Part shown: positions 30,852-41,558 of the stretch, piece after piece
Numbering within the stretch: position 1 is the stretch's first letter
Layout of the letters: every line of letters starts with the position of its first letter
Source of the DNA: an uncultured Bacteroidales bacterium
GTDB lineage: Bacteria > Bacteroidota > Bacteroidia > Bacteroidales > UBA932
Length of the DNA stretch: 64,000 nt
Reading direction: 5' to 3'
Assembly (NCBI GenBank): GCA_905234795.1
Contig: CAJOIQ010000003.1
Coordinates: 1 to 64,000 of the forward strand
Position numbers and translations under genes: made by a program
Notes under the pieces: generated by a model
Seen by the model: only the letters and a program-made list of their open reading frames with translations
Databases searched by the model: none
Told to the model about the DNA's origin: nothing

Positions 30852-32524
30852 TGGAAACCATTACCATCTCCTGCGTCAACGACGGACGGGATTATGAACT
30901 GGAACAGGGGCAGCCGCTTTCCGCCGTTGCCCCCAGGACCGTTGTGGACATCCGCAGCGGCAGGGAATTCCCCGTGCTGGCCGCGCTGGTGGACCACGAG
31001 CTCCGTCAGCTGGATTTTCCTGTTCTCTATCCCCACCGGGTAGAGTTTATCGGCCTTAACCATACGGAGGGCCGGAGGGTTTATATCCGTTCCTTGAGTT
31101 TTCTGGCCCAGGCGGCTGCGCGGCAGCTGTTCCCGGACCGCAAATTCAAGATCAACCATTCGCTTCCAAGCGGTTACTACTGCAAGTTCCGTGGGGAACG
31201 CATTACCGACGAGCAAATCCTCGCCATCCGTGAACGGATGCGTGAGATGGTGGCCAAAGACCTTCCCTTCACTTCCCGCAGAATCCTGTCCTCGGAGGCC
31301 ATGGAGATCTTCCAGAACCAGAACCAGCCGCTCAAGGCAGGGCTCATCAAGTCTCTGGGGCAGTATTTCACTACCGTTTATTACCTGGACGGTGTGGTGG
31401 ACAATTTTTACGGTCCCCTGGCGCCTTCCACGGGGTATCTGAAGGTCTTTGACCTGATGCCCTACCATCACGGTTTCTGCCTCCAGTATCCGCAGGAGGG
31501 AGACGAGTCCCATACCATTCCCCGCCAGAAGCAAATCAAGCTCACCAACACCCTTAAGGACTATGGCTACTGGTGCAAGACCACCGGAGTGGTGAGTGTG
31601 GGCGCCCTCAACAACATGCTCATGGAAGGGAAGGCCGTGGAGCTCATCAACCTGTGCGAAGCCCGTCAGGAGCGAGGCTACGCCGCCATCGCCGATAAGA
31701 TTTATGCCGACAGGGACCGCATCAAGATTGTGTTTCTGGCCGGGCCGTCCTCCAGCGGAAAAACTTCATCGTCCCTGCGTGTGGCGCAGCAGTGCAAGGT
31801 GTTGGGGCTCAACCCCAAGGTGATTGAGCTGGACAATTACTTTGTAGAGAGGGAACGTACGCCGTTGGACGAATTCGGCCATTACGACTTCGAGGCCCTG
31901 GAAGCCATGGACTTGGAGTTGCTGGGAACGCATCTGAACACGCTGTTGGACGGTGGAGAAGTGGAACTGCCGCGCTATGACTTCAAGTTGGGACGGCCTT
32001 TCTTCGAGGGCAAGATGATGCATCTGGAGCAGAACGACATCCTGGTGATGGAAGGCATTCACGCCCTGGATCCCGCCATGGTCCCCTCCGTGGACCAGAG
32101 CCGCATTTTCAGGATTTATGCTTCGGCCCTTACGTCCCTGAAGCTGGACGAGAACTGCTGCATTTCCACTACGGACAACCGCCTTCTCCGACGCATGATC
32201 CGGGACAACCGCGTGCGGGGCATCTCTCCGGAGGACACCATCCTGCGCTGGCCGTCCGTGCGCCGCGGGGAGGGGAAGTATATTTTCACCTTCCAGGAGA
32301 ATGCCGACGCTCAGTTCAACAGCGCCCTGCTGTACGAGCTTCCCATGCTGCGCTATTACGCCGAACCGCTGCTGCGCCGCATCCTGCCGTCTTCCCCGGC
32401 CTATGCCGAGGCTGTGCGCCTGCTCAAGTTCCTCTCCTACATCGTCCCGCTTCAGCCGGCCGAGATTGCGGCCATTCCCCCCACCAGCATCCTGCGGGAA
32501 TTCATCGGTGGACAAACTTTGTAA
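30851..32524 (+). CDS. Nucleoside (uridine-like) kinase with TGS and ThrRS-like N-terminal domains
   Basis: 557 residues starting at GTG 30851, which overlaps the GH97 stop by one base. The N-terminus is a TGS-type domain (ITISCVNDGRDYELEQGQPL), followed by a region like the threonyl-tRNA synthetase editing domain, then a P-loop kinase with GPSSSGKTS (298-306) and the base-binding segments ELDNYFVERERTP and DILVMEGIHALDP. This architecture is known for uridine kinase-like proteins in several bacteria. Substrate is inferred from the family only. Confidence 0.88.
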   Translation: METITISCVNDGRDYELEQGQPLSAVAPRTVVDIRSGREFPVLAALVDHELRQLDFPVLYPHRVEFIGLNHTEGRRVYIRSLSFLAQAAARQLFPDRKFKINHSLPSGYYCKFRGERITDEQILAIRERMREMVAKDLPFTSRRILSSEAMEIFQNQNQPLKAGLIKSLGQYFTTVYYLDGVVDNFYGPLAPSTGYLKVFDLMPYHHGFCLQYPQEGDESHTIPRQKQIKLTNTLKDYGYWCKTTGVVSVGALNNMLMEGKAVELINLCEARQERGYAAIADKIYADRDRIKIVFLAGPSSSGKTSSSLRVAQQCKVLGLNPKVIELDNYFVERERTPLDEFGHYDFEALEAMDLELLGTHLNTLLDGGEVELPRYDFKLGRPFFEGKMMHLEQNDILVMEGIHALDPAMVPSVDQSRIFRIYASALTSLKLDENCCISTTDNRLLRRMIRDNRVRGISPEDTILRWPSVRRGEGKYIFTFQENADAQFNSALLYELPMLRYYAEPLLRRILPSSPAYAEAVRLLKFLSYIVPLQPAEIAAIPPTSILREFIGGQTL

Positions 32525-32529
32525 AAAAA

Positions 32530-32561
32530 TTTGCGAAATCCCAAGATTGTCCCTAATTTTG
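32530..32561 (+). promoter_or_regulatory. Complete Bacteroidetes promoter for the PRTase-codB pair
   Basis: TTTG (32530-32533), 20-base spacer, then TAATTTTG (32554-32561). Both elements match the Bacteroides -33/-7 pattern. The start site would fall near 32566, leaving a leader of about 27 bases. Confidence 0.7.
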
Positions 32562-32562
32562 T

Positions 32563-32592
32563 ATCCCGGTTAGTTCTTAATCGGGATTTTTT
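32563..32592 (+). terminator. Hairpin with T run between nucleoside kinase and PRTase genes
   Basis: ATCCCG (32563-32568) pairs with CGGGAT (32582-32587), followed by T to 32592 (six T in all) and the ATG at 32593-32595. It would terminate transcription coming from the kinase gene, while the promoter just upstream starts the next unit inside the stem. Confidence 0.55.
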
Positions 32593-33681
32593 ATGTCCAA
32601 TAGTTTGCGCTATGCAAGCCTTCGATTTGTAGGTTTGCAGCAAGAGACAAGCATATACGAACTGCTGGCCAAGCAGTTCACCAATCGCTATTTCATCCTT
32701 AGCCATTCGGGCACCCGTCGCCTGATGGCCTACCCGGAAGTCGTCGGCTTTGATTCCTATCTGTCGATGCTCCCTCCTACCGTCGCCGCCCTTCGCCAAT
32801 TGTTTCCACAAGGCCAGGGCGGCGATGTCGATATTCTCACCATCCTCCGCGGCGGCCTGAACTATCCGCTGGAGGAAGCCTGCTTCCGCAACGGCATTCG
32901 GGTGAGCGACATCCACTTCGTCTCCTGCGAGCGCATCATTGAGGACCACATCATCACCGGCCTGGAAATCAAGTACGAGAAACTGCGCATCACCCAGGAC
33001 CGTACCCTGGTTATCGGCGACATCATTGCCACCGGAGATACCCTTCGCCTGTGCCTGAACCAGGTGGTGGACCGCTTCCGCCGCCGCGGAGGCAGTATCC
33101 GCAAGATCATCTTCTTCACCATCGGCGGCACAAAGGCCATCGACCTCATGGAAGAGATGGCCGAAAAGATCCGCGGTTACTTCCCTGGCTTCGAGGGTTT
33201 TGAATGCTTCTTCTACGAGGGCGTCTTCACCGTGTATGAGGACCAGGGTGCCACGGGCATCAATGTGCCCAACATCGACTTTGGCTGGAAGGAAGGCGCG
33301 GTGGCTCCGGAATTCCGTCGTTTCATACTGGACCATCCTTACTCCATCCTGGAAAAGTGCATCATCTACGACGGCGGCGCCCGCCGATACGAGATTCCGG
33401 TTCACTTCCACGAAGCCCTGGAGTATTGGGAAGGCGTGTGGGGCCGGGCCGACCGCATAGATCCCGTGAAGCTGGTGGCCGAGAAACTGGGCTATGACAA
33501 GCCGCTGAGTTTCTCCGACTGGCTGGATACCACCCATTTCCGTGACCTGATGGACGAGACCCTCAAGAAGCTTTGGGCCGACGAGACCGAGCTCCTGGAG
33601 AACGCGGCAGCCCTGTCGCTGGAGACCATCGCCATGCAGCGCATCAATGCAATCAATTCAATCTTAAAACAATATGAGTAA
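32593..33681 (+). CDS. Long phosphoribosyltransferase-like protein
   Basis: 362 residues. A PRPP-binding loop of the type I PRTase kind is clear: TLVIGDIIATGDTLRLCLNQ, preceded by the strand DVDILTILRGGLNYPLEEA that resembles the uracil/orotate PRTase core. The C-terminal ~150 residues (from about FFYEGVFTVYEDQGATGINV) are not part of a normal PRTase and I do not recognise them. Its overlap (8 bases) with a CodB-like permease gene suggests it acts on the imported base. No exact substrate can be given. Confidence 0.75.
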   Translation: MSNSLRYASLRFVGLQQETSIYELLAKQFTNRYFILSHSGTRRLMAYPEVVGFDSYLSMLPPTVAALRQLFPQGQGGDVDILTILRGGLNYPLEEACFRNGIRVSDIHFVSCERIIEDHIITGLEIKYEKLRITQDRTLVIGDIIATGDTLRLCLNQVVDRFRRRGGSIRKIIFFTIGGTKAIDLMEEMAEKIRGYFPGFEGFECFFYEGVFTVYEDQGATGINVPNIDFGWKEGAVAPEFRRFILDHPYSILEKCIIYDGGARRYEIPVHFHEALEYWEGVWGRADRIDPVKLVAEKLGYDKPLSFSDWLDTTHFRDLMDETLKKLWADETELLENAAALSLETIAMQRINAINSILKQYE

Positions 33682-34918
33682 CAAAAAAACGGACTTCGAC
33701 TACACGAATGTGCCCGTCGACAAGAACGGACGCAAGAGCAACTTGAGCATGTTCATGGTCATGCTGGGCTTCACTTTCTTCAGCGCCAGCATGTGGGTGG
33801 GCCAGCAACTGGCCGCCGGCCTCAACTGGAGCGGCTTTGTATGGGCCCTCATCCTGGGCGGTCTCATCCTGGCAGCCTACACGGGCGCCCTGGGATGGAT
33901 TGGCGCCGAGAGCGGCCTCTCCCTGGATATGCTTTCCCGCCGGAGCTTCGGCACCAAAGGCAGCTGGCTCCCCAGCGCCATGATCAGCTTCACGCAGACC
34001 GGTTGGTTCGGCGTGGGTCTGGCCATGTTCGCCATTCCCGTTGCCAAGGAACTGCTGGGCCTGGAGGTGACGCCGGACTACATGCCCTGGCAGGGTTACC
34101 TGCTGGTGGCCATTGCCGGTATCCTGATGACCGCCAGCGCCTACTTCGGCATCAAGAGCCTCACCCTCATCAGCTACATTGCCGTTCCGGCCGTGGCTAT
34201 CCTGGGTACCGTGGCCATGATCCTGGCCGTGAAGCACGGTGACGCCGGTCTGGTGGAACAGTTCTCCAAGGGCAGCAAGGACCTGGGCATCATCGCCGGT
34301 GCCGGCCTGGTTGTGGGTAGCTTCGTTTCCGGCGGTACCGCCACGCCCAACTTCACCCGCTTTGCCAAGAGCGCCAAGGTTGGCCTGTGGACCACGGTGG
34401 TCGCCTTCTTTATCGGCAACAGCCTCATGTTCCTCTTCGGTGCCGTTTCCAGCATCTATGTAGGTGGTAACGACATCTTCGAGGTGATGCTCAACTTGAA
34501 CCTCTTCTACCTGGCCGTCCTGGTACTGGGCCTGAACATCTGGACCACCAACGACAACGCCCTGTACACCGCCGGTCTGGGCCTGAGCAACATCTTCGGC
34601 CTGTCCAAGAAGACCATGGTCATCATCTCCGGTATCATCGGCACCGTGGCTGCCGTGTGGCTGTACTGGAACTTCTGCGGCTGGCTCAACGTGCTCAACT
34701 GCACCCTGCCTCCCGTGGGTATCATCCTCATCCTCCACTACTTCACCCACAAGGGTAAGGAAGTGGTCGAAAAGACCGTGGACTGGAGCGCCATCGTGGG
34801 TGTTGTAGCCGGCGCCGTGGTGGCCAACCTGGTGCACTGGGGCTTTGCTTCCATCAACGGTATGGTAGTGGCCGCCCTCTGCTGGGGCGTAGGTCAACTA
34901 ATCTGCAAGCGTAAATAA
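33674..34918 (+). CDS. NCS1-family nucleobase permease (CodB-like)
   Basis: 414 residues, about twelve membrane helices. Landmarks: the N-terminal NLSMFMVMLGFTFFSASMWV, the GALGWIGAESGLSLDMLSRR loop, and the SFTQTGWFGVGLAMFAIPVA helix, like cytosine permease CodB. It imports a nucleobase or related compound into the cytoplasm. Coupled by overlap to the PRTase-like gene, so uptake and phosphoribosylation may be linked. No codA (cytosine deaminase) is nearby. Confidence 0.85.
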   Translation: MSNKKTDFDYTNVPVDKNGRKSNLSMFMVMLGFTFFSASMWVGQQLAAGLNWSGFVWALILGGLILAAYTGALGWIGAESGLSLDMLSRRSFGTKGSWLPSAMISFTQTGWFGVGLAMFAIPVAKELLGLEVTPDYMPWQGYLLVAIAGILMTASAYFGIKSLTLISYIAVPAVAILGTVAMILAVKHGDAGLVEQFSKGSKDLGIIAGAGLVVGSFVSGGTATPNFTRFAKSAKVGLWTTVVAFFIGNSLMFLFGAVSSIYVGGNDIFEVMLNLNLFYLAVLVLGLNIWTTNDNALYTAGLGLSNIFGLSKKTMVIISGIIGTVAAVWLYWNFCGWLNVLNCTLPPVGIILILHYFTHKGKEVVEKTVDWSAIVGVVAGAVVANLVHWGFASINGMVVAALCWGVGQLICKRK

Positions 34919-34943
34919 TTCTTCGAGGTTTTTTCCCCTATCT

Positions 34944-35038
34944 CTGCAATGTATTACGCACTTTCCCCGTGAAAGTGCGTAATTCGTTACATCCCAATGT
35001 AACGTACTACGCGAAAAACGCTAAAAACGTGTAACAGG

Positions 35039-35044
<6 letters not shown>
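34944..35044. repeat. Family R intergenic element, copy R2 (compound)
   Basis: Fills the gap between convergent codB-like and uvrA genes. It contains three stems: TTACGCACTTTC/GAAAGTGCGTAA, GTTACAT/ATGTAAC, and ACGCGAAAAACG with AAAAACGTGT. It starts CTGCAATGTATTACGC and ends GTGTAACAGGTTACAG. The inverse of its right part matches R1, R3 and R4. Its final TTA (35039-35041) is the uvrA stop codon. Confidence 0.82.
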
Positions 35045-37792
<2,748 letters not shown>

Positions 37793-37798
37793 AGACTG

Positions 37799-37806
37799 CA
37801 AAGATA
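37799..37806 (-). promoter_or_regulatory. -7 box for uvrA
   Basis: TATCTTTG on the minus strand, 6 bases before the ATG at 37792; the transcript would be leaderless or nearly so. Confidence 0.6.
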
Positions 37807-37876
37807 CGAAGAATCTGGGATTATTTGACATTCCCGGCCCTTGCTCCCATCCTGCCCCACGCCGTCCGGGCCATCC

Positions 37877-37907
37877 CTGCAATCTGTTACACGTTTTTGG
37901 CATTTTT
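37877..37907. repeat. Family R element, copy R3 (half unit)
   Basis: CTGCAATCTGTTACACGTTTT then TGGCATTTTT: the left half of the R consensus without its inverted partner. It lies in the 332-base gap between uvrA and the GNAT gene and runs directly into the transposase-like remnant on the minus strand. Confidence 0.7.
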
Positions 37908-37965
37908 CATCGGTAGAAAGATGATAATACCCCTTGGGCAGGTCTTTGTACTCGTTTCTTTTCAT
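37908..37965 (-). pseudogene. Possible N-terminal remnant of a REP-associated (Y1-type) transposase
   Basis: From ATG 37965 the minus strand reads [20 protein letters not shown] (20 codons) and then enters repeat R3. From memory, the [13 protein letters not shown] pattern resembles the start of the IS200-like/RAYT proteins common in Bacteroidetes, in which YYHLxTDG precedes the catalytic domain. The HUH motif and everything after are absent. Identification rests on a short match and is tentative. Confidence 0.4.
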
Positions 37966-38060
37966 GGCACTATTGGTTATTGTCAGGCCCTTTTAAACAA
38001 AGGACTCTGGCTCGGGTCGATGTCTAAACATACGTCAAAATCAATCATTTAACAACAATC

Positions 38061-38092
38061 GGCTAAAACTATTTAAGTTTTGGCTGCTTTTT
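38061..38092 (+). terminator. Hairpin with T run upstream of GNAT gene
   Basis: GGCTAAAACT (38061-38070) pairs with AGTTTTGGCT (38076-38085) with two G-T pairs, followed by GC and five T. It could end a transcript from the left. Its T run also contains the -33 TTTG of the next promoter. Apart from R3, the remnant and promoters, nothing else is seen in 37793-38124. Confidence 0.4.
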
Positions 38093-38121
38093 GCGATGTT
38101 TTAGCTGTTTTTGTATCTTTG
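38090..38121 (+). promoter_or_regulatory. Promoter for the GNAT gene
   Basis: TTTG (38090-38093), 20-base spacer, TATCTTTG (38114-38121). Only three bases separate the box from the ATG at 38125, so the mRNA should be leaderless. Confidence 0.7.
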
Positions 38122-38124
38122 TGT

Positions 38125-38619
38125 ATGATTCTAAGTCTACGCACAGCCCTGGAAACCGACCTTCCCGCCATCATGCAGGTGCTGGAAGCGGGGCGGGGCA
38201 TCATGCTCGCCAGCGGGAATCCCAACCAGTGGGCAGCCGGTTACCCCACGGAACAAATGGTCCTTGCCGATATCCGTCATGATTATGGAAAAGTGTTGGA
38301 AGCCGAGGGACAGATTGTGGCCTACTTCGCCTGTATCCCTTCCCCGGACCCCACGTACGCCGTGATTGAAGGCGGTGCCTGGCTGGATGATGAAAAGCCC
38401 TATTTTGTGGTACACCGCATAGCCAGCTATCCCCAGGTACATGGCGTGTTCAAAACCATGATGGAATATCTGGACAGCATCACGGACAACATCCGGATAG
38501 ATACACACAAAGACAACCATATTATGCAGCACAACCTGGCCAAATATGGTTTCCGGTATTGTGGGATTATCCACATAGCCAGCGGAGCAGAACGACTGGC
38601 CTACCAACGATTACAATAA
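38125..38619 (+). CDS. GNAT-family N-acetyltransferase
   Basis: 164 residues from ATG 38125 (MILSLRTALETDLPAIMQVL). The N-terminal RTALETDLPAIMQVLEAGR and the middle strand region GQIVAYFACIPSPD are typical of GNAT enzymes; the acetyl-CoA site is less canonical (HRIASYPQVHGVFKTMMEYL, then RIDTHKDNHIMQHNLAKYGF), as in the YjdJ-like subgroup that acts on small molecules or proteins. Substrate unknown. It converges with the oxidoreductase gene across repeat R4. Confidence 0.85.
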   Translation: MILSLRTALETDLPAIMQVLEAGRGIMLASGNPNQWAAGYPTEQMVLADIRHDYGKVLEAEGQIVAYFACIPSPDPTYAVIEGGAWLDDEKPYFVVHRIASYPQVHGVFKTMMEYLDSITDNIRIDTHKDNHIMQHNLAKYGFRYCGIIHIASGAERLAYQRLQ

Positions 38620-38628
38620 TCCCTCCTC

Positions 38629-38678
38629 CTGCAACGCACTACGCAATAATCGCCAAAAACGCGTAGTAGGTTACATCC
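38629..38678. repeat. Family R element, copy R4
   Basis: CTGCAACGCACTACGC, then GCCAAAAACGCGTAGTAGG, ending GGTTACATCC. Arms CTACGC and GCGTAG pair. The reverse strand matches R2 and R1 around ACGCGTTTTTGGC. Its TTA at 38671-38673 is the stop codon of the convergent oxidoreductase gene. Confidence 0.82.
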
Positions 38679-39630
38679 CCCATTCGGCCCGGAGGCGGTC
38701 CATCAGGTGCATTACGTACAGGATTTCGCTGTGGGGCATCTGGGAGGCTTCCAGAGCGCCGGCGGCAATGGCGTCGCGGCAGGCGCGGAACTGATATTCG
38801 AAACCGGTGATCTGCGGCGGCAATTCCACAACGCGCTCCACAATATGCCGTTTGCGGCAGATGCTGATGCGGGTGGGATGAATGAGATCGTCAAAGACCA
38901 GGTAACCCGTTGTGCCGGCAATAACAGCCTCGTTGCCGCCCTGGCACCAGGCTGATGCCTGCAGGGAAGCCAGGGTTCCGTCGGCCAACACCAGGGTAAT
39001 GTCCTCGGTGGCATCCACGCCGCCTTCGGACAGAATGCAGGTGGTGTTCAGCTTTTCGATGGGGCTGTCGAAGTACATCCGCACGAAGTTGAGCACATAC
39101 ACGCCCAGGTCCAGCAGGGCGCCGCCACCCAGGGAGGCTTCACGCACGCGTTCTTTGTCGGACACGTTGTAGGCAATGGTGGCGCTCACCATCCGGGGAT
39201 CTCCAACGACGCCGGATGAGAGAAGTTCCCGGCCGATTTCCCGCACAGGCATATACCGCGGCCACATGGCTTCGGCCACAAAAACGCCCTTCTCCCGCGC
39301 CAGGGCCAGGATGGCTGCCGCTTCCGTGGCATTGAGCATAAAGCTCTTTTCCACCAGGCAGGGTTTGCCGGAGAGGATTGCGTCCCGCGCCTGCGCAAAG
39401 TGGCAGGAATGGGGCGTGGCAATATAGACCAGCTGAACATCGGGGTCGGCTAACAGCTCCTCATAGGATCCGTAAGCGCGGGGGATGTCAAAGCGGGCGG
39501 CAAAGGTCTGCGCCTTATCCAAAGAACGGGAGCCGATGGCCAGGCACTGCATGTCATCCATGGCCGCCAGGGTGGTGGCCGCTTTCTCGGCAATGTGCCC
39601 GGCGCCGATGATGCCTACCCGGAAAGACAT
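38671..39630 (-). CDS. Gfo/Idh/MocA-family oxidoreductase
   Basis: 319 residues. N-terminal NAD(P)-binding Rossmann fold with VGIIGAGHIAEKAATTLAAM, the YIATPHSCHFAQARDAILSG strand and the EKSFMLN motif (catalytic-type Lys in EKS); C-terminal beta-sheet domain with GGGALLDLGVYVLNFVRMYF. It resembles the dihydrodiol dehydrogenase branch. Substrate is probably a sugar or polyol, not determined. It ends with a stop supplied by repeat R4. It lies 3 bases after the acyl-CoA ligase gene on the same strand. Confidence 0.9.
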   Translation of the reverse strand: MSFRVGIIGAGHIAEKAATTLAAMDDMQCLAIGSRSLDKAQTFAARFDIPRAYGSYEELLADPDVQLVYIATPHSCHFAQARDAILSGKPCLVEKSFMLNATEAAAILALAREKGVFVAEAMWPRYMPVREIGRELLSSGVVGDPRMVSATIAYNVSDKERVREASLGGGALLDLGVYVLNFVRMYFDSPIEKLNTTCILSEGGVDATEDITLVLADGTLASLQASAWCQGGNEAVIAGTTGYLVFDDLIHPTRISICRKRHIVERVVELPPQITGFEYQFRACRDAIAAGALEASQMPHSEILYVMHLMDRLRAEWGM

Positions 39631-39633
39631 AAA

Positions 39634-41553
39634 TTACAGCGCGGCCAGGTTGCGGGGATTGCAGATGTCCTTGGCCTCGGCGGTGTACAGGTAATCCAGC
39701 AGGGAGGCGTAGTGCTCTTCCACCTTGCCGCGGACAATCTTCATGGTGGAATTCATCATCTTGTTGGCAATGGTGAATTCCTGGTCGCAGATGCCGATGG
39801 CCGAAGGAAGCCAGCGCTCCGGGAACATGCCCTCGTGCTTGCCGCCCTTCTTGTAGGAATCCACATCGGCCTGGATGAGGGAGAGCATATAGCGCTTGCC
39901 TTCCTCGGTGGCGGGATCCAGTCCGTGCGATGAGGCGGCATCGGCCAACGCGGCCTTGTCCGGCACCACCAGCGCCACGCAGAAGGGCTTTTGGTCATTG
40001 TGCAGCACACAGGCGTTTACCCACTTGGAGGTCTCGGTGAGGTTGTCCTCGAAGCCTTCGGGGGAGTACTTTTCACCGTCGGAGGAAATGAGCAGGCTCT
40101 TGAAACGGCCCACCACATACAGGAATTCGGGATCGTCGGGGCAGATGTAACCCATGTCTCCGGTGTGCAGCCAGCCGTCGATGATGGTATCGGCCGTGGC
40201 CTTGGGATTCTTCCAGTAGCCGGCCATCACGTTTTCTCCCCGGATGACAATTTCTCCGCGGGTGCCGTGGGGCACTTCCTTGCCCTCGGCGTCCAGGATA
40301 ACGCAGTCCATGGGCTTTACGATGCGGCCGCTGGAGCCGAAACGGGCGTGGCCGGAGGAGTTGGCGCAGATGATGGGGGTTGCCTCGGTGAGGCCATAAC
40401 CCTGGAACATGGGCATACCTACTGCGCAGAAGAAGCGCTGGAGTTCGATGTCCAAAAGGGCGCCGCCGCCCACGAAGAACTGCATGCGGCCGCCGAAGCT
40501 CTCACGCACCTTGGAGAAGATGATCTTGTCAAAGAGTGCCACAAGAGGCTTTCTCCAGAAGGTGCCGCCGGTGCCGCGGTTATAATACTCCTTATTGTAT
40601 TTGATGGCGTTGTTCAGCGCAAAGTAGAAGATCTTCTCTGTGAAGCCGCCCTTCTTTTTGATGCCGGCCTCGATGTTCTTTTTGAAGTTGCGGGCCAGGG
40701 CAGGAACAGAGAGCATCACGTGCGGACGCGTCTCCGAGATGGCGGTGGGAATGTTGCGCAGGGTGGCCATGGCGTTTTTGCCGATGGGAACAAAGGCGAT
40801 GGAACCGCCGTAGATCATCATGGTGTACATGCCGGCCACGTGTGCAAAGCAGTGGTCCAGCGGAAGAATGATGAGCATGGTGGCGCCAAAGTCCACGGAA
40901 ATCACCGAGTTGCCCTGCTCCACGTTGGCGGTGTAGTTGCGGTGGGTGAGGAGGATACCCTTGGGATCGGCCGTAGTACCGGAGGTGTAGGAGATGTTGG
41001 CATAGTCGTCGGGGCCGATAGAACGGAAGCGGGCTTCGAAATCGGCCTTGTGGGCCTTGAGGAATTCGTCACCCATCTTCTGGATCTCGCTCATGCGGAT
41101 TTCCTTGGGCTCCAGTTTGTCGAAGTCGAAGGCGACATCGTCAAAGACAATCACTTTTTCCACGTTGGGACATTCCGGCAGGATGGCGCGGATCTTGGGC
41201 AGGTGGTTGCCGGAAACCAGGATCCACTTGGAATCGGAGTGGTTGATGCGGAAGACCAGGTCCTTCCCTTCTCCCAGGTTTACGGACAGCGGAACGTCGG
41301 TGGCGCCGGCGTACATGGCGCCCAGCTCGGCCAGAATCCACATGGCGCGGCTCTCGGACAGCAGCGCAATCTTGTCTCCCTTCCTGAGGCCCAGCGACAT
41401 GAGTCCCGCGCCGATGCGGTAGGCTTCCTCACGGGTTTGCCCCTGGGTGATTTCCTTCCATTTCCCGTCTACCTTCTCCCGAAGGTAAACTTCTTTTTCA
41501 TACTGGCGGGAATACTTCTCTACGAAGTCGATGATGGTGGGTCTGGTGCTCAT
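39634..41553 (-). CDS. AMP-forming long-chain acyl-CoA synthetase
   Basis: 639 residues. ANL-family ligase with P-loop ISYTSGTTADPKGILLTHRN, motif GYGLTEATPI, the DGWLHTGDMGYI hinge region and GRFKSLLISSDGEKYSPEGF toward the C-terminal lysine region. It activates fatty acids to acyl-CoA at the inner membrane (FadD type). It starts 5 bases after the first deoxynucleoside kinase gene and may be part of the same transcript. Confidence 0.93.
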   Translation of the reverse strand: MSTRPTIIDFVEKYSRQYEKEVYLREKVDGKWKEITQGQTREEAYRIGAGLMSLGLRKGDKIALLSESRAMWILAELGAMYAGATDVPLSVNLGEGKDLVFRINHSDSKWILVSGNHLPKIRAILPECPNVEKVIVFDDVAFDFDKLEPKEIRMSEIQKMGDEFLKAHKADFEARFRSIGPDDYANISYTSGTTADPKGILLTHRNYTANVEQGNSVISVDFGATMLIILPLDHCFAHVAGMYTMMIYGGSIAFVPIGKNAMATLRNIPTAISETRPHVMLSVPALARNFKKNIEAGIKKKGGFTEKIFYFALNNAIKYNKEYYNRGTGGTFWRKPLVALFDKIIFSKVRESFGGRMQFFVGGGALLDIELQRFFCAVGMPMFQGYGLTEATPIICANSSGHARFGSSGRIVKPMDCVILDAEGKEVPHGTRGEIVIRGENVMAGYWKNPKATADTIIDGWLHTGDMGYICPDDPEFLYVVGRFKSLLISSDGEKYSPEGFEDNLTETSKWVNACVLHNDQKPFCVALVVPDKAALADAASSHGLDPATEEGKRYMLSLIQADVDSYKKGGKHEGMFPERWLPSAIGICDQEFTIANKMMNSTMKIVRGKVEEHYASLLDYLYTAEAKDICNPRNLAAL

Positions 41554-41558
41554 AGTCT

